DNA of 64,000 bases from Halocafeteria seosinensis (GCA_001687465.1 LVLI01000066.1:58303-122302); one strand, 5' to 3'; shown: positions 19,214-33,157, numbered from the stretch's first letter. Notes: generated by a model not told the origin, from the letters alone. Translations and numbers: made by a program.

Positions 19214-21727
19214 CTAGACGGTAACACCGAACACACTGCAAGCACGATCTCCCACGGGTGATGGTAAATCTTTGCTGCTGTCGCATTCCACTAGCTCGGC
19301 GTCGGCTAACAACAAGTAACCAGGTGGGATACCAGAGAGAGAAACGGTGGATCGAAGTGTGCTTGTGTCACTTTTGACACACTCGGAAGACTGTAGAAAG
19401 TCCATCACAGGTAGCGATGTCAGCGAGGAAGATTTTGACAAGTCCACTCCATAAACATGGACTATCACACCGAGATTGGCTGGTACATTAGCAATGGAAG
19501 ATACGCCTTCCAAACTTGGAGAGGTTAGTTGGGTTACCAACGTAACCGGCTGCACAATGTTCTTACTCGTCGGAGGAGCGTCTTTAGAGCTTGCATTATA
19601 CGATTGAAGTATCGCATCTCTCGTTAGCGGATGAGAAAAGTCCATTAGAGACTCCCAGTATTGCCATGACAGCTCTCCAAGGGAGTAATCCCTGTTCCCC
19701 GCGTTATCGTTTAGCCAGCGTCTCTTCGAGTCACTCCAAGCCATCGAACCAACTATCGATCCATGCTTGGGAGATACGATGTCGATCTTCCACTGATTCT
19801 CTGATCCCGCAGAGGCGGATGCCGCTCGCTTACGCAACCGTTCACATTGTTCAGACGCTTCAGTAATCAGCGCTTGCCTTAGTCGTGGAGGTTGATGTCC
19901 CCATGCCAAGGGGCGGCAGGTAAAGAAAATTCCATGCTGTTGCTGAGGATCGCAGACATGAGCGACCCGTGGGCGAAAACTCTGGAAGATGGATGACATA
20001 GAGCTCCACGAAGCTGCGTCCAAGCTTTCGCGAAAACTGTGCGCTTCTTGATCAGGACTACGGAACCAGCGACCATTAACGTTCACTAATTGCTTTAGAA
20101 CACTATGACGACAATGTTCTAATCGCCACTGACTCGGCCCAACTGAGCCTTCGAGATAGAGCAAACCAAACGAATCCGTATGGAAGTTAAATCCCGCACA
20201 TTCAGTAGCTGAGAGAAACGTGTATACAATGTTCGACTGTTGCCAATTATCATATAAGCCGCCATGCCCACGGAGTTCGTTTAGCATAGGGCCCGCAGTC
20301 GGTAGATTGTTGTGTTGGTGCGCGCGGATAATGGCAAATATCCCATTTTCCTGGAACCACGCTTTTGTGATAGGTTTACCAAAGATGAAGCCGCGGCCTG
20401 GGGTATACGCGAGGTCTTCATTCTCATCATGTACAAAGAAATCTGACCACATGAATCCGTTGGACACGTCCAATTTCGTCGGCTTCTGAGGCCAATGTCT
20501 CCCGTATTTGGGTGGGGATTCGTACACCCTTCCATAGTCTGAAAACAACTTTTGAAATCGCTTTCTCAAATTCCGTTGTTCAGTAAAACGGTTCCACCAT
20601 TGCTGGCGTAAAAGCGAGGGAATGGTTGAATACTGTGTCCTAACGTCCGACTCTCGCAAATATAGCATATTCGATCCCCCATCGACTAAGAATTCCAAAG
20701 GAGCATACCCCACTTCCAGACCTCCATGGCAGGCCTGAATGTACTGCGGATCGTTCTTAGCCCATTCACCGGCTAGTGTACGTGAATTAGCTTGCCCCAC
20801 AAATATCGCCATCGGCAGAAGATCATAGAAACGGAACACTTTCGTAAGATTATCTGTTGACGTCCGCGGAAATTTCCCTACTAACTCGTCATAAAATGTG
20901 CCCATTACGTTTTGCGGCTTATCTTCGTGATTTCCCCGAGAGAAAAACATGTTTTCTGGATTCGCTGCCTTGAGACGTAGTAACGTGGCAAACACCTCTA
21001 CCCCGTATGCGCCTCTATCGACATAGTCTCCTAAACATATCATGAAAAACTTTGCTTTCCACTCATCACGGATGCGGAAGGTATCATCCAGGTATCCCAT
21101 ATCTACTAAACCAGCTAGCTCTCTCAATAGGCTATGAACGCTGCCGTGGAGATCTCCAAACGTAGCCACCACTGCGTCTTGCGGGAGTAGTAATTTCTGG
21201 ACAAACGGTAACAGAGCTTCTTCTTCTTCCGAACCTTTTCCCCTGCCTCTGTAGGAAGTTCGTGCATTCAAGTTGGTAAAATGTGTCTCTTGGAGAAATT
21301 GTCGAGTATCCCAATTCGGAGGAAGTCTGGAATCCTGGTCATACCAAGATTTCTCATCCATCATTTGTTTCTCCACGAGCCCAGCTACTTCTTCTAAGAG
21401 TCCAAAAAATTCCTTCCATGATACCGATCCTTCCCAAAAACGCTTCTCTCGTATGGTATAGGCTCTGTCATTAATGGCCACTTGGACCTCCGTTTCCGAC
21501 ATTCCTTGCAAATCAGCGTGATCAAAGCACGGCAAGCGCTCAAACGAGTACCGTATCCACTGGGAAAGGTTCTGCATATTCTTGGGCACAATATTGCCCA
21601 TTGAGGGAGCCGAAGAGGCTCCACGAGGAGCCTCATGGCCCTGTTGTAGTGTTGATTCAGCGCTCGATACGGTCAGAATCAGGGCCAATCCCAGCACCAA
21701 ATACAATTTGTGCACCACTACCATCAC
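19214..21727 (-). CDS. Secreted PPP-family (calcineurin-like) serine/threonine-type phosphatase
   Basis: This is an intronless reading of 837 residues. Residues 1-23 form a signal peptide (LYLVLGLALILTVSSA), so the enzyme should enter the secretory pathway. The PPP metallophosphatase motifs are present in order: GDLHG (191-195), GDYVDRG (233-239), RGNHED (264-269), CHGG (333-336) and IIRAHQHNN (about 475). These supply the bimetal-binding Asp, His and Asn residues and imply a phosphomonoester hydrolase, perhaps acting on proteins. A region of about 300 residues after the catalytic core is unrecognised and is not part of typical PP1/PP2A enzymes. The gene lies downstream of NLR B on the opposite strand, and a fragment of a second copy lies downstream of NLR A. 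Any functional link to the receptors is only positional. An extracellular or vacuolar location is inferred. Confidence 0.85.
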   Translation of the reverse strand: MMVVVHKLYLVLGLALILTVSSAESTLQQGHEAPRGASSAPSMGNIVPKNMQNLSQWIRYSFERLPCFDHADLQGMSETEVQVAINDRAYTIREKRFWEGSVSWKEFFGLLEEVAGLVEKQMMDEKSWYDQDSRLPPNWDTRQFLQETHFTNLNARTSYRGRGKGSEEEEALLPFVQKLLLPQDAVVATFGDLHGSVHSLLRELAGLVDMGYLDDTFRIRDEWKAKFFMICLGDYVDRGAYGVEVFATLLRLKAANPENMFFSRGNHEDKPQNVMGTFYDELVGKFPRTSTDNLTKVFRFYDLLPMAIFVGQANSRTLAGEWAKNDPQYIQACHGGLEVGYAPLEFLVDGGSNMLYLRESDVRTQYSTIPSLLRQQWWNRFTEQRNLRKRFQKLFSDYGRVYESPPKYGRHWPQKPTKLDVSNGFMWSDFFVHDENEDLAYTPGRGFIFGKPITKAWFQENGIFAIIRAHQHNNLPTAGPMLNELRGHGGLYDNWQQSNIVYTFLSATECAGFNFHTDSFGLLYLEGSVGPSQWRLEHCRHSVLKQLVNVNGRWFRSPDQEAHSFRESLDAASWSSMSSIFQSFRPRVAHVCDPQQQHGIFFTCRPLAWGHQPPRLRQALITEASEQCERLRKRAASASAGSENQWKIDIVSPKHGSIVGSMAWSDSKRRWLNDNAGNRDYSLGELSWQYWESLMDFSHPLTRDAILQSYNASSKDAPPTSKNIVQPVTLVTQLTSPSLEGVSSIANVPANLGVIVHVYGVDLSKSSSLTSLPVMDFLQSSECVKSDTSTLRSTVSLSGIPPGYLLLADAELVECDSSKDLPSPVGDRACSVFGVTV

Positions 21728-21917
21728 TTTCTACCTATCTAAGTATCGTGCTCAACATTATCATGGGATCATTCTATCCAGTAGAATGACAATACGGGGA
21801 GTATTATACACTACAATGTGACTACATAACGTGTATCACGCTCTTGGAACATAACTTCAACTTCTTGTCGTATTTAGAGCCTTGGCAGCCTTGTACGAGA
21901 GGCTGTACACAATTACA

Positions 21918-22647
21918 CTAGGCTAGATAGTTAGGAATCAATCCAGTGAGAGACAGTGAACCTAAGACGGAGAGTGCAATGAGCCCTATAATAGCAACGT
22001 CGCCCCCGAGAGCCCCCATCAGTCGCCCTTTGGGACCTCCGGAACGGTATCCAATGGAGTACATGATACGCGACACGAGGTATAGGGATCCTACCATAGA
22101 TGCGTATAGAGGGTAGAAAATTCCACTAATGAGCTGCAAACCAAAGGCGACGAACACTTGTTGAGAGGTTTCTATTGTACACAACAACGTTCGACCTGAA
22201 ACTCACCAGCAGGACTTCCACCGTAGGAAGCAATTCTAGGTTATTGTAATGCCCTCTTTGAGCATTATTCAGACGATACCATTCTTCATACGTGAGCGCG
22301 TTGCTGTAGCGACCGGAGCCCATGTCAGGGTAACCTGTGGTCAATTATTTCCATAATGAATACCCCCCAGCTCCGTTGTAACATCCACGCTTCGGATAGT
22401 ACATACCAAGGTCCGAGATGGCGTTTTGTCCAGTGGCCTTCTTATGCTCCTCATTCAAACTCTGCACTTCACGTCTGGAATGGAAGTCCTTGGAATCTGC
22501 GGACAAAGACACAATGAGCTCTCGTCGAGACGGTAAGGTTGCCAACGCGCCCAACCTACTGAAGACTTCCTTCCTCGCTTTCATCACAGGCACGCATGAT
22601 AGTATGCACTGCAGCCCAATCCCGATGGCTACCAAGAACACCTGCAT
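21918..22647 (-). CDS. MGST3: Microsomal glutathione S-transferase 3 (MAPEG family)
   Basis: Three exons are predicted: 22407-22647, 22207-22334 and 21918-22133, with introns of 72 and 73 nt (GTATGT...CAG and GTGAGT...CAG). They encode 194 residues. Joining exons 2 and 3 at the second AG gives gapless similarity to MGST3, with the MAPEG signature NNLELLP followed by ISGIFYPLYAS and SRIMYSIGY. Family members are integral membrane proteins of the ER or mitochondrial outer membrane that conjugate glutathione or reduce lipid peroxides. The stretch between the first membrane helix and the RGHYNNLE helix is about 40 residues longer than usual. The gene is divergent from the p23 gene, with 430 bp between the two starts. 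Confidence 0.8.
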
Positions 22648-23077
22648 CGTAAACGAGTATTCAGGGAGTCAGAGTCGTAAAGGCGAGGTAAACATCTTCC
22701 TTCGACCTACATAACCGTGTTCGGGGGCAAGTTGGACTTCCATAATTGTCAAGCAGATTTTTTTTTTTTCTTTTCCACTCGTTCAAGTGATCTTATGAAT
22801 CGCGCTTTCCACAAAAATCGTCCCAACCAAACAATCGCTCTAATTTGCTTGGTATAGCTTGGATAACGCGATATTGAGTCGCCGACTCGCCTTCACACTT
22901 GCAACTTCAAGGCGCGATCCAAAGGACACCCAATGTCATTACAGCGATACCGTATCGGCTTGATTGACGCAGATACGCAGCTACGTTTACGTTTCCCAAG
23001 GAAGCGCAGCGGGTGTCCGAAAATCCTCCTGTTTATTAGTGTGTATCAGTGGACGCAAAGCTTAAGCATTGAGTACG
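22648..23077. promoter_or_regulatory. Divergent intergenic region between MGST3 and p23
   Basis: Both genes are transcribed outward from this 430-bp stretch, so it must hold both promoters. A long T tract lies near 22758. I see no clear TATA box or named element. Confidence 0.3.
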
Positions 23078-24248
23078 ATGACTTCAGAAGACAAGATTAG
23101 CAAAGTGAAGCTCCCCCCCATTAAATGGGCCCAGAGGAAAGACTCCGTGTATATCACCATCGATATACCCGACGCCGAGGTCAAAAAACTCGACTTACAG
23201 GGGAAATCCCTGGACTTCCAGTAAGTCCAATGTTCCCTCCCTCTGTCGAATATTGGAACATCTCCCAAAACGACAAAAAGGGTCCGGGGTTGGGAGGTCC
23301 CTTTGTCATCCCCGGGACTGAGGTACAAAGGGTCCGACCCCCCTCGGTGTCCCATCATTTTGTTCGATAATGGAGTTGTGAGCCATATGGAACGATAATG
23401 AAGCCATGGGGAGTAACCTTGATATTGTCTCTATTGTATGCAGTGCTGTCTCGAAAGGAACGGAGTACCAGTGCAAACTGGAATTCTACAAGGAACTAGA
23501 TCCGAACGACGAGGTAAGTTTATCTTTCAGATTGTTCGATGAAGTGAATTCGTCATATTTAGCTGCTATATGGACTCTCGGGTAACTCCCAAAGTACCGG
23601 CGCATAGGTTGACTTGGGTGTGCATGTATTCACGTCTTTTTTTTTCTTTGGTTTTGGGAACTTGCAGAATAGCAAATATGACATCAAGCCCCGTGAAATT
23701 CACTTCCACATCATGAAGGTAAGCTCAATGAAGTTTGCAATGATTCATGATGAACTTGATTGATTTGACGATTACAGAAAGAAAAAGAGGATGAATATTG
23801 GCCTCGCTTGCTCGAAGACAAGAAACTGGAAAAGACACATATTTCCATTGACTGGAGCCGCTTCGTGGACGAGGATGAAGAAGAAGGCGGATTTGATCTA
23901 GGCGACATGTCTGGTGGTGGAATGAACTTTGCTGACATGATGGGTGGAGGTGGCGGCGGTGGAGCCGGTGGAATGGATATGAACGCACTTCAACAGATGA
24001 TGGGACAAGGTGGAGGTGGTGAAGGTGGCGCCGGTGGCATGGATATGAACGCACTGCAACAGATGATGGGACAGCAAGGCGGCGGCGGTGGTGAAGGTGG
24101 AGCTGGTGGCATGGATATGAACGCGCTTCAGCAAATGATGGCACAACAAGGTGGTGGCGGCGGCGGCGAAGGCGGCGACGATGACAGTGATGATGAAGAG
24201 TTGCCCGATTTGGAAGGTGAAGACCAAAATAAGGGTCAACAAAAGTAA
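23078..24248 (+). CDS. p23/Sba1-type Hsp90 co-chaperone
   Basis: Four exons are predicted: 23078-23220, 23444-23513, 23668-23718 and 23778-24248, all with GTAAGT-type donors and CAG acceptors, giving 244 residues. The N-terminal CS domain starts with KLPPIKWAQRKDSVYITIDI. It continues across the junctions to HFHIMKKEKEDEYWPRLLED and WSRFVDEDEEE, which are typical of p23. In other eukaryotes p23 stabilises the ATP-bound closed state of Hsp90 during client maturation in the cytosol. The tail is unusual: instead of a short acidic end it has three copies of a Met/Gly-rich unit (GMDMNALQQMM) before a DDDSDDEELPDLEGED acidic end. The splice joins restore a gap-free CS domain, so the model is secure. 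Confidence 0.9.
23955..24175 (+). repeat. Gly/Met-rich tandem repeat in p23 tail
   Basis: Three units of about 66-75 bp encode GGMDMNALQQMM followed by a Gly-rich spacer. Spacer length differs between units, which is consistent with replication slippage. Confidence 0.85.
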
Positions 24249-24791
24249 TCACCGTAGCCTTTCGCCGAAACACTATCTACGTTAACCCAAATGTGGGGGC
24301 TTTCTGTGTTAGGAACTACTAGTACCGTTCAGGTCGCTGTATATACGAGGTAGCAGCCAAACCAAAGCACGCAGCAGATTATAGCATCAAAGGGAAAGTG
24401 CCAGTTTTTAGTGCCTATGTTTATTTGATTGACTTGCGCTTTAGTCTTTATAATGGTGTTGTTGTAGTATCCTTTCACAGATGCTCTCTTTTTCTTGCAG
24501 CTGTAGGTAGTGGTCCCAAAGAATCAAAACACACTGTACGGCAGTTCCTGCCTCTTGGTAAATAGGTGAGACTGGGCAGCATGGCCTTGCGTCCAACTCC
24601 CGCCCGGAGGGCGTATAACTTAATTGCGTCAGTCAGTCGGTCCATCACCAGGGAGGTCCCCGCGTCGATCAATCAATTACGGGCGTTGGGTTTCATAATC
24701 CAAGATGTTTTGACTTGATTCGGATTGTTTAGATTTTTTTCCCCACCACCACAGTTCTTGTTTGTAGCTTGTGCTTGTTCTGCATAAGACC

Positions 24792-26884
24792 ATGCCGGGG
24801 CACAAAGAGCACCATCAAAACCTTCGCTTACGTCGTGGGGGAGCCCAGCAGCAGCAGCAGCAGCAGCCCCCTTCGGAGGTCGCTGGTCCGGGGGAAGCCT
24901 CTTTGATTGACACCATCGAGCAGGACGACCCCACTGTGGGGACGACCTCGTATGCGCGCGGCCGGCAGTCTCGAACGTCTCCGAAAGGAGGCGACAAGAG
25001 CGAGGAGTCTGGAAAAGCCTCCACGGCGGCCGTTGGAGGCGGCGTGGGGTCCAAAGCCGTCCCTTTGGAGGCCTATGAGACCGCCATGGGTGATTTAGAG
25101 CGCCTGTTATGGGCGGCACAGCAGTATATGGTGGACAAAGTACTCGCTGCATTGCTCACAATTGTGTGCGCGATTACGCGATTTTATCAGATTTCGAACC
25201 CTCCGGGTGTCGTCTTTGATGAATTCCACTTTGGACGATTCCAGAACCAGTACTGTCGAGGTGAATATTTTTTTGATGTAAGTTCCTCGGCAAGTTTGCG
25301 ATGGTNCCCTCAAGCTNCACACGAATGGCCGTGAATGCNCAGATACACCCGCCGTTAGGAAAACTCGTGTTCTACCTCGTGGGAGCAATCACCGGATACG
25401 ATCCGGATATTTGCGAGTATAAACACATTGGATACATCTTTCGAGAAGGATGCAAGTTTTTACCACTGCGCATCACAGCGGCAACGTTTGGGGTGTTCAC
25501 ATGCCCTGTCTTATACTATGTTACTCGAAACTTTGGAGGGAGTCGAACTGCCTCCGTAGTAGCGTCGATGCTGTATATTCTGGACAATCTGTCTTTGATA
25601 GAGTCACGGTTGATCCTCGTAGGTACGTCTAACATCGTCATTGATTGGAACACTCTTTATTCAACTCATTTTAACGGTATTCTTCTTGTCTTTCCTTTCA
25701 TGACGTCAGACTCGCAATTGATCTTCTGGATGTTGACCTCAGTCCTAGTGGCGCAGTGCCTTTGGAGACGATGGAACTTACATGAAATGGCCCGCGCCTA
25801 TCACTTGTTCCCTGTATTCGAACAATTCCCTGACGAAGCAAAAGCAACTGAGGAACGCAGTGCTCTTCCCGTGACTGTGCTGCAATCTCCCGAACAAGAA
25901 CCGAAACACATGAAACAATATAGAGAAAAGCTCGCCAGGTCAGAGGCTTTGCTACAGCGAGATGGTCGATATCTCAGTACAAGGCGAAGGTTCCTGTGGC
26001 TGACGGTTTTGGCGCTTGCGTGCGCGGCTGCCGTCAGTGTTAAATGGACGGCGTTGGCCACACCGGGGATGATCGCAATTGAATGTTTCTTCGGATTTTT
26101 CTTCTTAAAACGCCCTCTGCCTCTCCTAAGTCTCTTATATATGGGTCTTGTATGTTTCGTGGAATATGCTATATGGTTTGCCATCCATCTGTGGATGCTA
26201 CCCAATTCTGGCGATGGAGATGCGTTCATGCACCCTGACTTCCAAGCGTCTCTGCGGAACAGTTCCCACTATAATCCCAATGTGCCTACTCCATCGTTTT
26301 TGTGGACGTTTATGGATCTGAATCGAGAAATGTTTGAAGCAAATGCTCGCATCACAGAACCACATCACTGGATGAGCAAATGGTATTCGTGGCCTTTGAA
26401 TCAACGAGGAGTGCTGTTTTACGCTGCGGATGTCATCAAGTATGTGCGTTCACAAGTCTACTTACTTGGGAATCCAGCAGTTTGCTGGATTGTATTCGGT
26501 ACACTGTTGTTTGCTTTTGGGGTAGAAAGCATCCTATTACGGTATCGTGCAACTGCATGGGTGACGACCAACGTTGCACTTCGACGTTACGCCCGGAGCG
26601 CTGGCTACTGCATTGCAGCGTATATCCTCAGTCTGCTGCCATACATCGCTGTGTCTCGGGCCGCGTTCATTTATCACTATATTCCTTCATTGCTGTATGG
26701 GATTATCTTGACTGGATTAAGCGTGGATGTCTTTGGATCAGGCACCCATGTGAAGCTTCTCATTTTTGCACTGATATTTAGTGTCAGTGCTGCAGTGTGG
26801 TACCATTTCAGCCCCTGGGTGTATGGCACACCGCTCCACGTTCATGAACATCAGCGTAGACAGTGGCTTTCTGGGTGGGACTGA
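24792..26884 (+). CDS. Dolichyl-phosphate-mannose protein O-mannosyltransferase, MIR-less
   Basis: Two exons, 24792-25277 and 25343-26884, are separated by a 65-nt GTAAGT...CAG intron that contains the three N bases. The protein has 676 residues. A Gln-rich cytosolic N-terminus leads to the PMT catalytic loop with the acidic pair in VVFDEFHFGRF and with HPPLGKLV, which is formed at the splice junction. Later PMT landmarks are SVKWTALATPG, GDAFMHPDFQ and HHWMSKWYSWPL, plus about ten hydrophobic segments. PMTs transfer mannose from dolichyl phosphate to Ser/Thr in the ER lumen. The roughly 180-residue lumenal MIR domain usual in fungal and animal PMTs is absent: GDAFMHPDFQ is followed directly by the distal membrane half. 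An upstream in-frame Met exists at 24771. Confidence 0.88.
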
Positions 26885-27013
26885 GAGAGAAGAATAAGAG
26901 CCTGAACACCAATTCATGTATCGATAGTAGGGAAAATGTACTAGAGCCAATGTTTATACACAGTACAATAGGTATTGTACGACGTATTCATTCAATCTTC
27001 CCGGAATGAAATA

Positions 27014-29220
<2,207 letters not shown>

Positions 29221-29535
29221 CGTTTTCGATATATTCTAGGTCGATTGTCACTCCACCTACACGCTGATGGACACTTCCAAGGATACTTGGGCGTACTGGG
29301 TCAACACATGCAGCTTTGGGAGGCCTCGGCCTCCTATAGAGCCTCCGAAAGGGCTCTTCAATGAAGATCGAACACGTCTATCTTTTCTTTCACCTAGGTG
29401 AACGTTTTGATTGTTGTGTCCCAATTCAAATCAGCCTCTTTGCTTTAAAGGCGTATTTCCGGCTGTTTTGGCTCGAATACCACTGTATGGAGGCGCGGAG
29501 GAGGAGGAAGTAGATGCTCTGGACGTGGAACGAGC
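29221..29535. promoter_or_regulatory. Divergent intergenic region between MetAP2 and the coiled-coil gene
   Basis: 315 bp separate the two outward-facing starts, so both promoters should lie here. I see no named motif. Confidence 0.3.
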
Positions 29536-32500
29536 ATGACCGACACATACGTCGTGCTGGAGGGCTTCCAGGAGAGCACAAACCACTCGCCGTGGACGTG
29601 GTACCGAGTGGCTCTAGTTCAAGAAGGCCTATTTTATTGGATTACAGCCTCCCCCGACGACAGCCACCCGTTGGTACTTTCGGAGGAGACGCTCTGCCAA
29701 TCGTCCTTGGTGTTTGCGAAAGCAATACAGCCTCGACAAAAGCACCCGCCGTGTTCAACGCTTTTTTCGTCCCCGAGGAGTCGTCGCAGGTCGCACGAGC
29801 AGAGTGGAATCAAGCCATCAAACCTCCAATATCGATTCTGGTTCGGGTTATTCGGTCCTCACAGTTTCGCCTTTGACGTCGGCAACGATGACGAAGTCAT
29901 CGACGTCGAGACCCTGGAAATGGTGCTACGGGTCCCTGTGCTTCGCGTAAGTATGCTGTGGAGGGGGGTCGTTCATTGCATAGTATGAAGTTTTGTGTGT
30001 AAGTGATCTCAGAGATTTTTCAAATTACTCAAGAATAATAACCTGCTGTATGGAAGCACAACGTCGTCGGAACGACAGACCGAAGAACGAGCTACAACAG
30101 CGGGAACCAAACGAGAGCAACTGATCCACAGACTCGAAGCGCTACGGAAAAAGGTGGTCCGTCTGCAGGTAGGTATAGCATCTGCATTTTGTTCTTTGTT
30201 GTACCTCTTTTCAAACTGTTTGAACGTGGGATAATTCCAGATTTCTGCCGTGACGTCGGCTTCGGAAAGCGACGTGGAAGGACTGACGGCTCTTCGCAAC
30301 GAGATTGTCCAAGAGCGCAATGAAATCTTACAAGCTGCAGGACTCACGTGGCAAGACGCTTTAAATCAGAGTAGCGCCGAAGAAGAAAATGATACCCCGA
30401 ATGGACCATTTGGCTCTCCACAGAGAAAGAAACAGTTCTCACAGGATATTGGCATGCTCTCCCGAATTCGGAGTTTAATTGAAACAGCAGATCTCGACCA
30501 AGGCTCCAACGCCCCTCAATCGTTTCATGATATAGAAAAAGAAACAGAGATGGAAACGCAAAAACGTATATCTACAGCCCATGTTCCAGAAATCCTACTG
30601 CTTTGCTACATATTCGATGTCGACGACCTACGAGGTCAGTGTTTGGAGATAATCAAATGGAGATGGGAAAAAATATGTGTAAATGCCCGTTCCCTCACTG
30701 TACTCTCTAGGTTCCCAAGAACGCTCGCCAAACACCTCCCGGAGACAGCCCGTCAACAAATGTCCACCTATGTAGACAAGAGTCTTTATGAGAGCACCAT
30801 CAACAATCAAAGCAGCATTTCCTCCATGAGTCAGGAAAAACATTCAGAGAAGAGAAATAATAGCACGTGCCGCAATAACGCACATAGTACACCGAGAAAC
30901 GCCCAGAACCAAAACGATAGTGGGGAATATGATCTCACTCAGAAATTGTTTACAGAAGAAGGGAATAGACTGCACGCTCCTGCAGAAGATGAATTGATCC
31001 AGTCTCCGGGAGATAGGATGGAAGCAACAGGGGAATGCGATCAGACTAATGAACATATCGCTTCGGCACTGACGCAAGCTTTGCACCATGACGAAGAAGA
31101 TTGGGAACATGACATAAGCCGTAGTCCACATCAACTTCCGTCCGAATCACCGTATGGACGAACGGCAAGCGACCTCGCATACGGAAATTCTTCCCCGCCA
31201 AACTCCCATGAAAAGGTGTCGTCCTCCTTTAGCAACAGTTATCAAAATGATAAATTGGCCGTGAGCGAGTCTAACGGTGCTGCAGATATTTTCCAGGCTA
31301 GTCCTGATAGCGAAAAGACCGTACACAAGGATCACGCGCGCTGTCAAACTCGCGACGGCACCGAATCGAAGGAACGCCGATATTCTTACGCGAACTACAA
31401 CGAAACACGTCGCATTAGCTCAAATGAGGAATTCGTTTTGTCCTTGCTCGAGCAGCACAGGGCGAGAAAGAGTGGTTATTCGCGTCGTCGTAGTAGCGCT
31501 CAAAAGACAGAAATACTCGATCAAGACGATGAGTGTGACACGTATCAGAGGTGCGCAAATGTTGGGGAATCTCAGGAAGCCGTGTATAGTAGCCCCTCTT
31601 ACCAGCCTGAGTGTTCATCAGGAACGTCGCAGGAGAATACGGGGGCTCATGCAACTGCGAACGTATCTCCCCGAGTCGCCGAGGGTTTCAAAATCGGGGA
31701 ACGACGTGCAAAACAGCAAATTCAACGGGAAAAACTAGACCGGTTGACGAAGTCAAACGAGGCCAAACTCCGTTTAGAAAGGATTCGCGAATTCGATAGG
31801 AACTTACGCAACGAAAAAGCGAAGTCCAGAAAAAATCGTGCCAGTATGTTCGGGAGCACGACGTCGACTTCTCCCGCGCAGCCGCATTCAAGCCGCCCGT
31901 CAAGGGCACCAGAATATCCACGGAGTCAATCCCACAGTCCAGAAGACGAAGCAGCAAAATCGAGAGCATTGCAGAGAATCCGCGAGTACAAGAGAAGGAA
32001 GGAACAGGAGGAACGAGAGATGCAAGAGGAACAACTTAAGAAATGGAGGGACAGAGATCGCCGCTTGGAGCGGTTCAAGAATCTCTCTGATTCCAAAGAG
32101 CAAGGTTCTTCTGGAACTAACCTTTCAAGTTCAGCCGCGGCGAATGGTAGAGCAGCATACGAGGACAGCCAACGGGCGGTACACGGTACAATGCAGCACT
32201 CTCCAAACGGTCAGCAGCCTTCAGAAGGGGATTCCAAACAGGTGTCACCTCACTCCTCGTATGTTGTACCTACTCCGCCTTCCAGGTATGTGAATATTTT
32301 GGATATTCCGATGTTGATTTTTGGCCTCATTGTGTGATCCCTTACGTCTTTCGCGCAGGAATAGGAAAAGTGAACGAAGCGAACCGACATGGATGGATTC
32401 CACAATCGACTTTGAAAACTTAGAGAATGGTATGAAAGAAAATCACGAAGACCGAGAGGTGGACCAGAAGGATCACGGCGTCAACGAAACCACCTCAAAT

Positions 32501-33157
32501 GAGGTTTTGGCTCCTACATCGAGCGCTGCTGATTGGAATCATGACGCAGCAGAGAGATTTGATTCCTGCCCTAGCGAGGGAAATATGGTAAGCGTGTCAG
32601 GATACAACGCACAAACACAAAGTCCTGTACTCCGGGCAAGTACGGAATTTGAGCGCAAGGCAGTACTAGATGGTAGAGCTGTAAAATCTGAAACAGGTTT
32701 TAGGAAGGCTCGAAAATCAGTACAGGCAAGCAAGGCAAATGAGATCCAACAGGATCTAAATGAATTCTTACAAGGAGAACGATCAACGACAGAAGAGAAA
32801 AACGAGGAGGAAGAAACTGAATCGCAGCGGAAGTCACTTCCTCATCTAGGAAGCCTTTTGAAATACACCTCTAAGCAAGCTTCGCAAAAGAAATCCAAGA
32901 AACGTTCATCCTCAAAGACGAAGGGCAGACATGGCTCTCTGAAAGAGGGGTCCGAGTACTCACCGAACTTAATGGGTGCTCTCGCTGAGAAAGCCAGGCA
33001 AGAGCCTTTGTATTCAGATACTAAAGGTGATTTGGATGAAGAGCTTGAAGCAGAATTACCGCCACATGACTCAAATGATAATGCTGGAATTCTTGAAGCT
33101 CGAAGCGCGATGATTATGCCTTCCGAATCTGACTCGTATGACGATAGCTGGAATTGA
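29536..33157 (+). CDS. Unrecognised large charged coiled-coil protein
   Basis: Four exons are predicted: 29536-29946, 30013-30168, 30241-32285 and 32359-33157. The introns are 66-73 nt with GTAAGT, GTAGGT and GTATGT donors, the phases agree, and the protein has about 1136 residues. The first 200 residues are folded-looking (YRVALVQEGLFYWITASPDD) and end in a heptad-rich helix (REQLIHRLEALRKKVVRLQ). A short globular-looking helix pair follows (PEILLLCYIFDVDDLRGQC), weakly like the end of a BTB domain. The rest is Ser/Glu/Arg-rich and disordered, with a long basic coiled coil encoded at about 31690-32090. I cannot assign a function. Such a composition is common in cytoskeletal or ciliary scaffold proteins, but that is only suggestive. 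Confidence 0.75.

Noticed and set aside
22165-22206. A short 35-nt MGST3 intron ending at AATAG
   Set aside because: It breaks the reading frame. The later TTTGCAG acceptor gives a 73-nt intron and a gapless MAPEG match.
23725-24273. Long His/Arg-rich minus-strand frame over the p23 gene
   Set aside because: It is an antisense shadow of the Gly/Met repeats in a securely spliced p23 gene.
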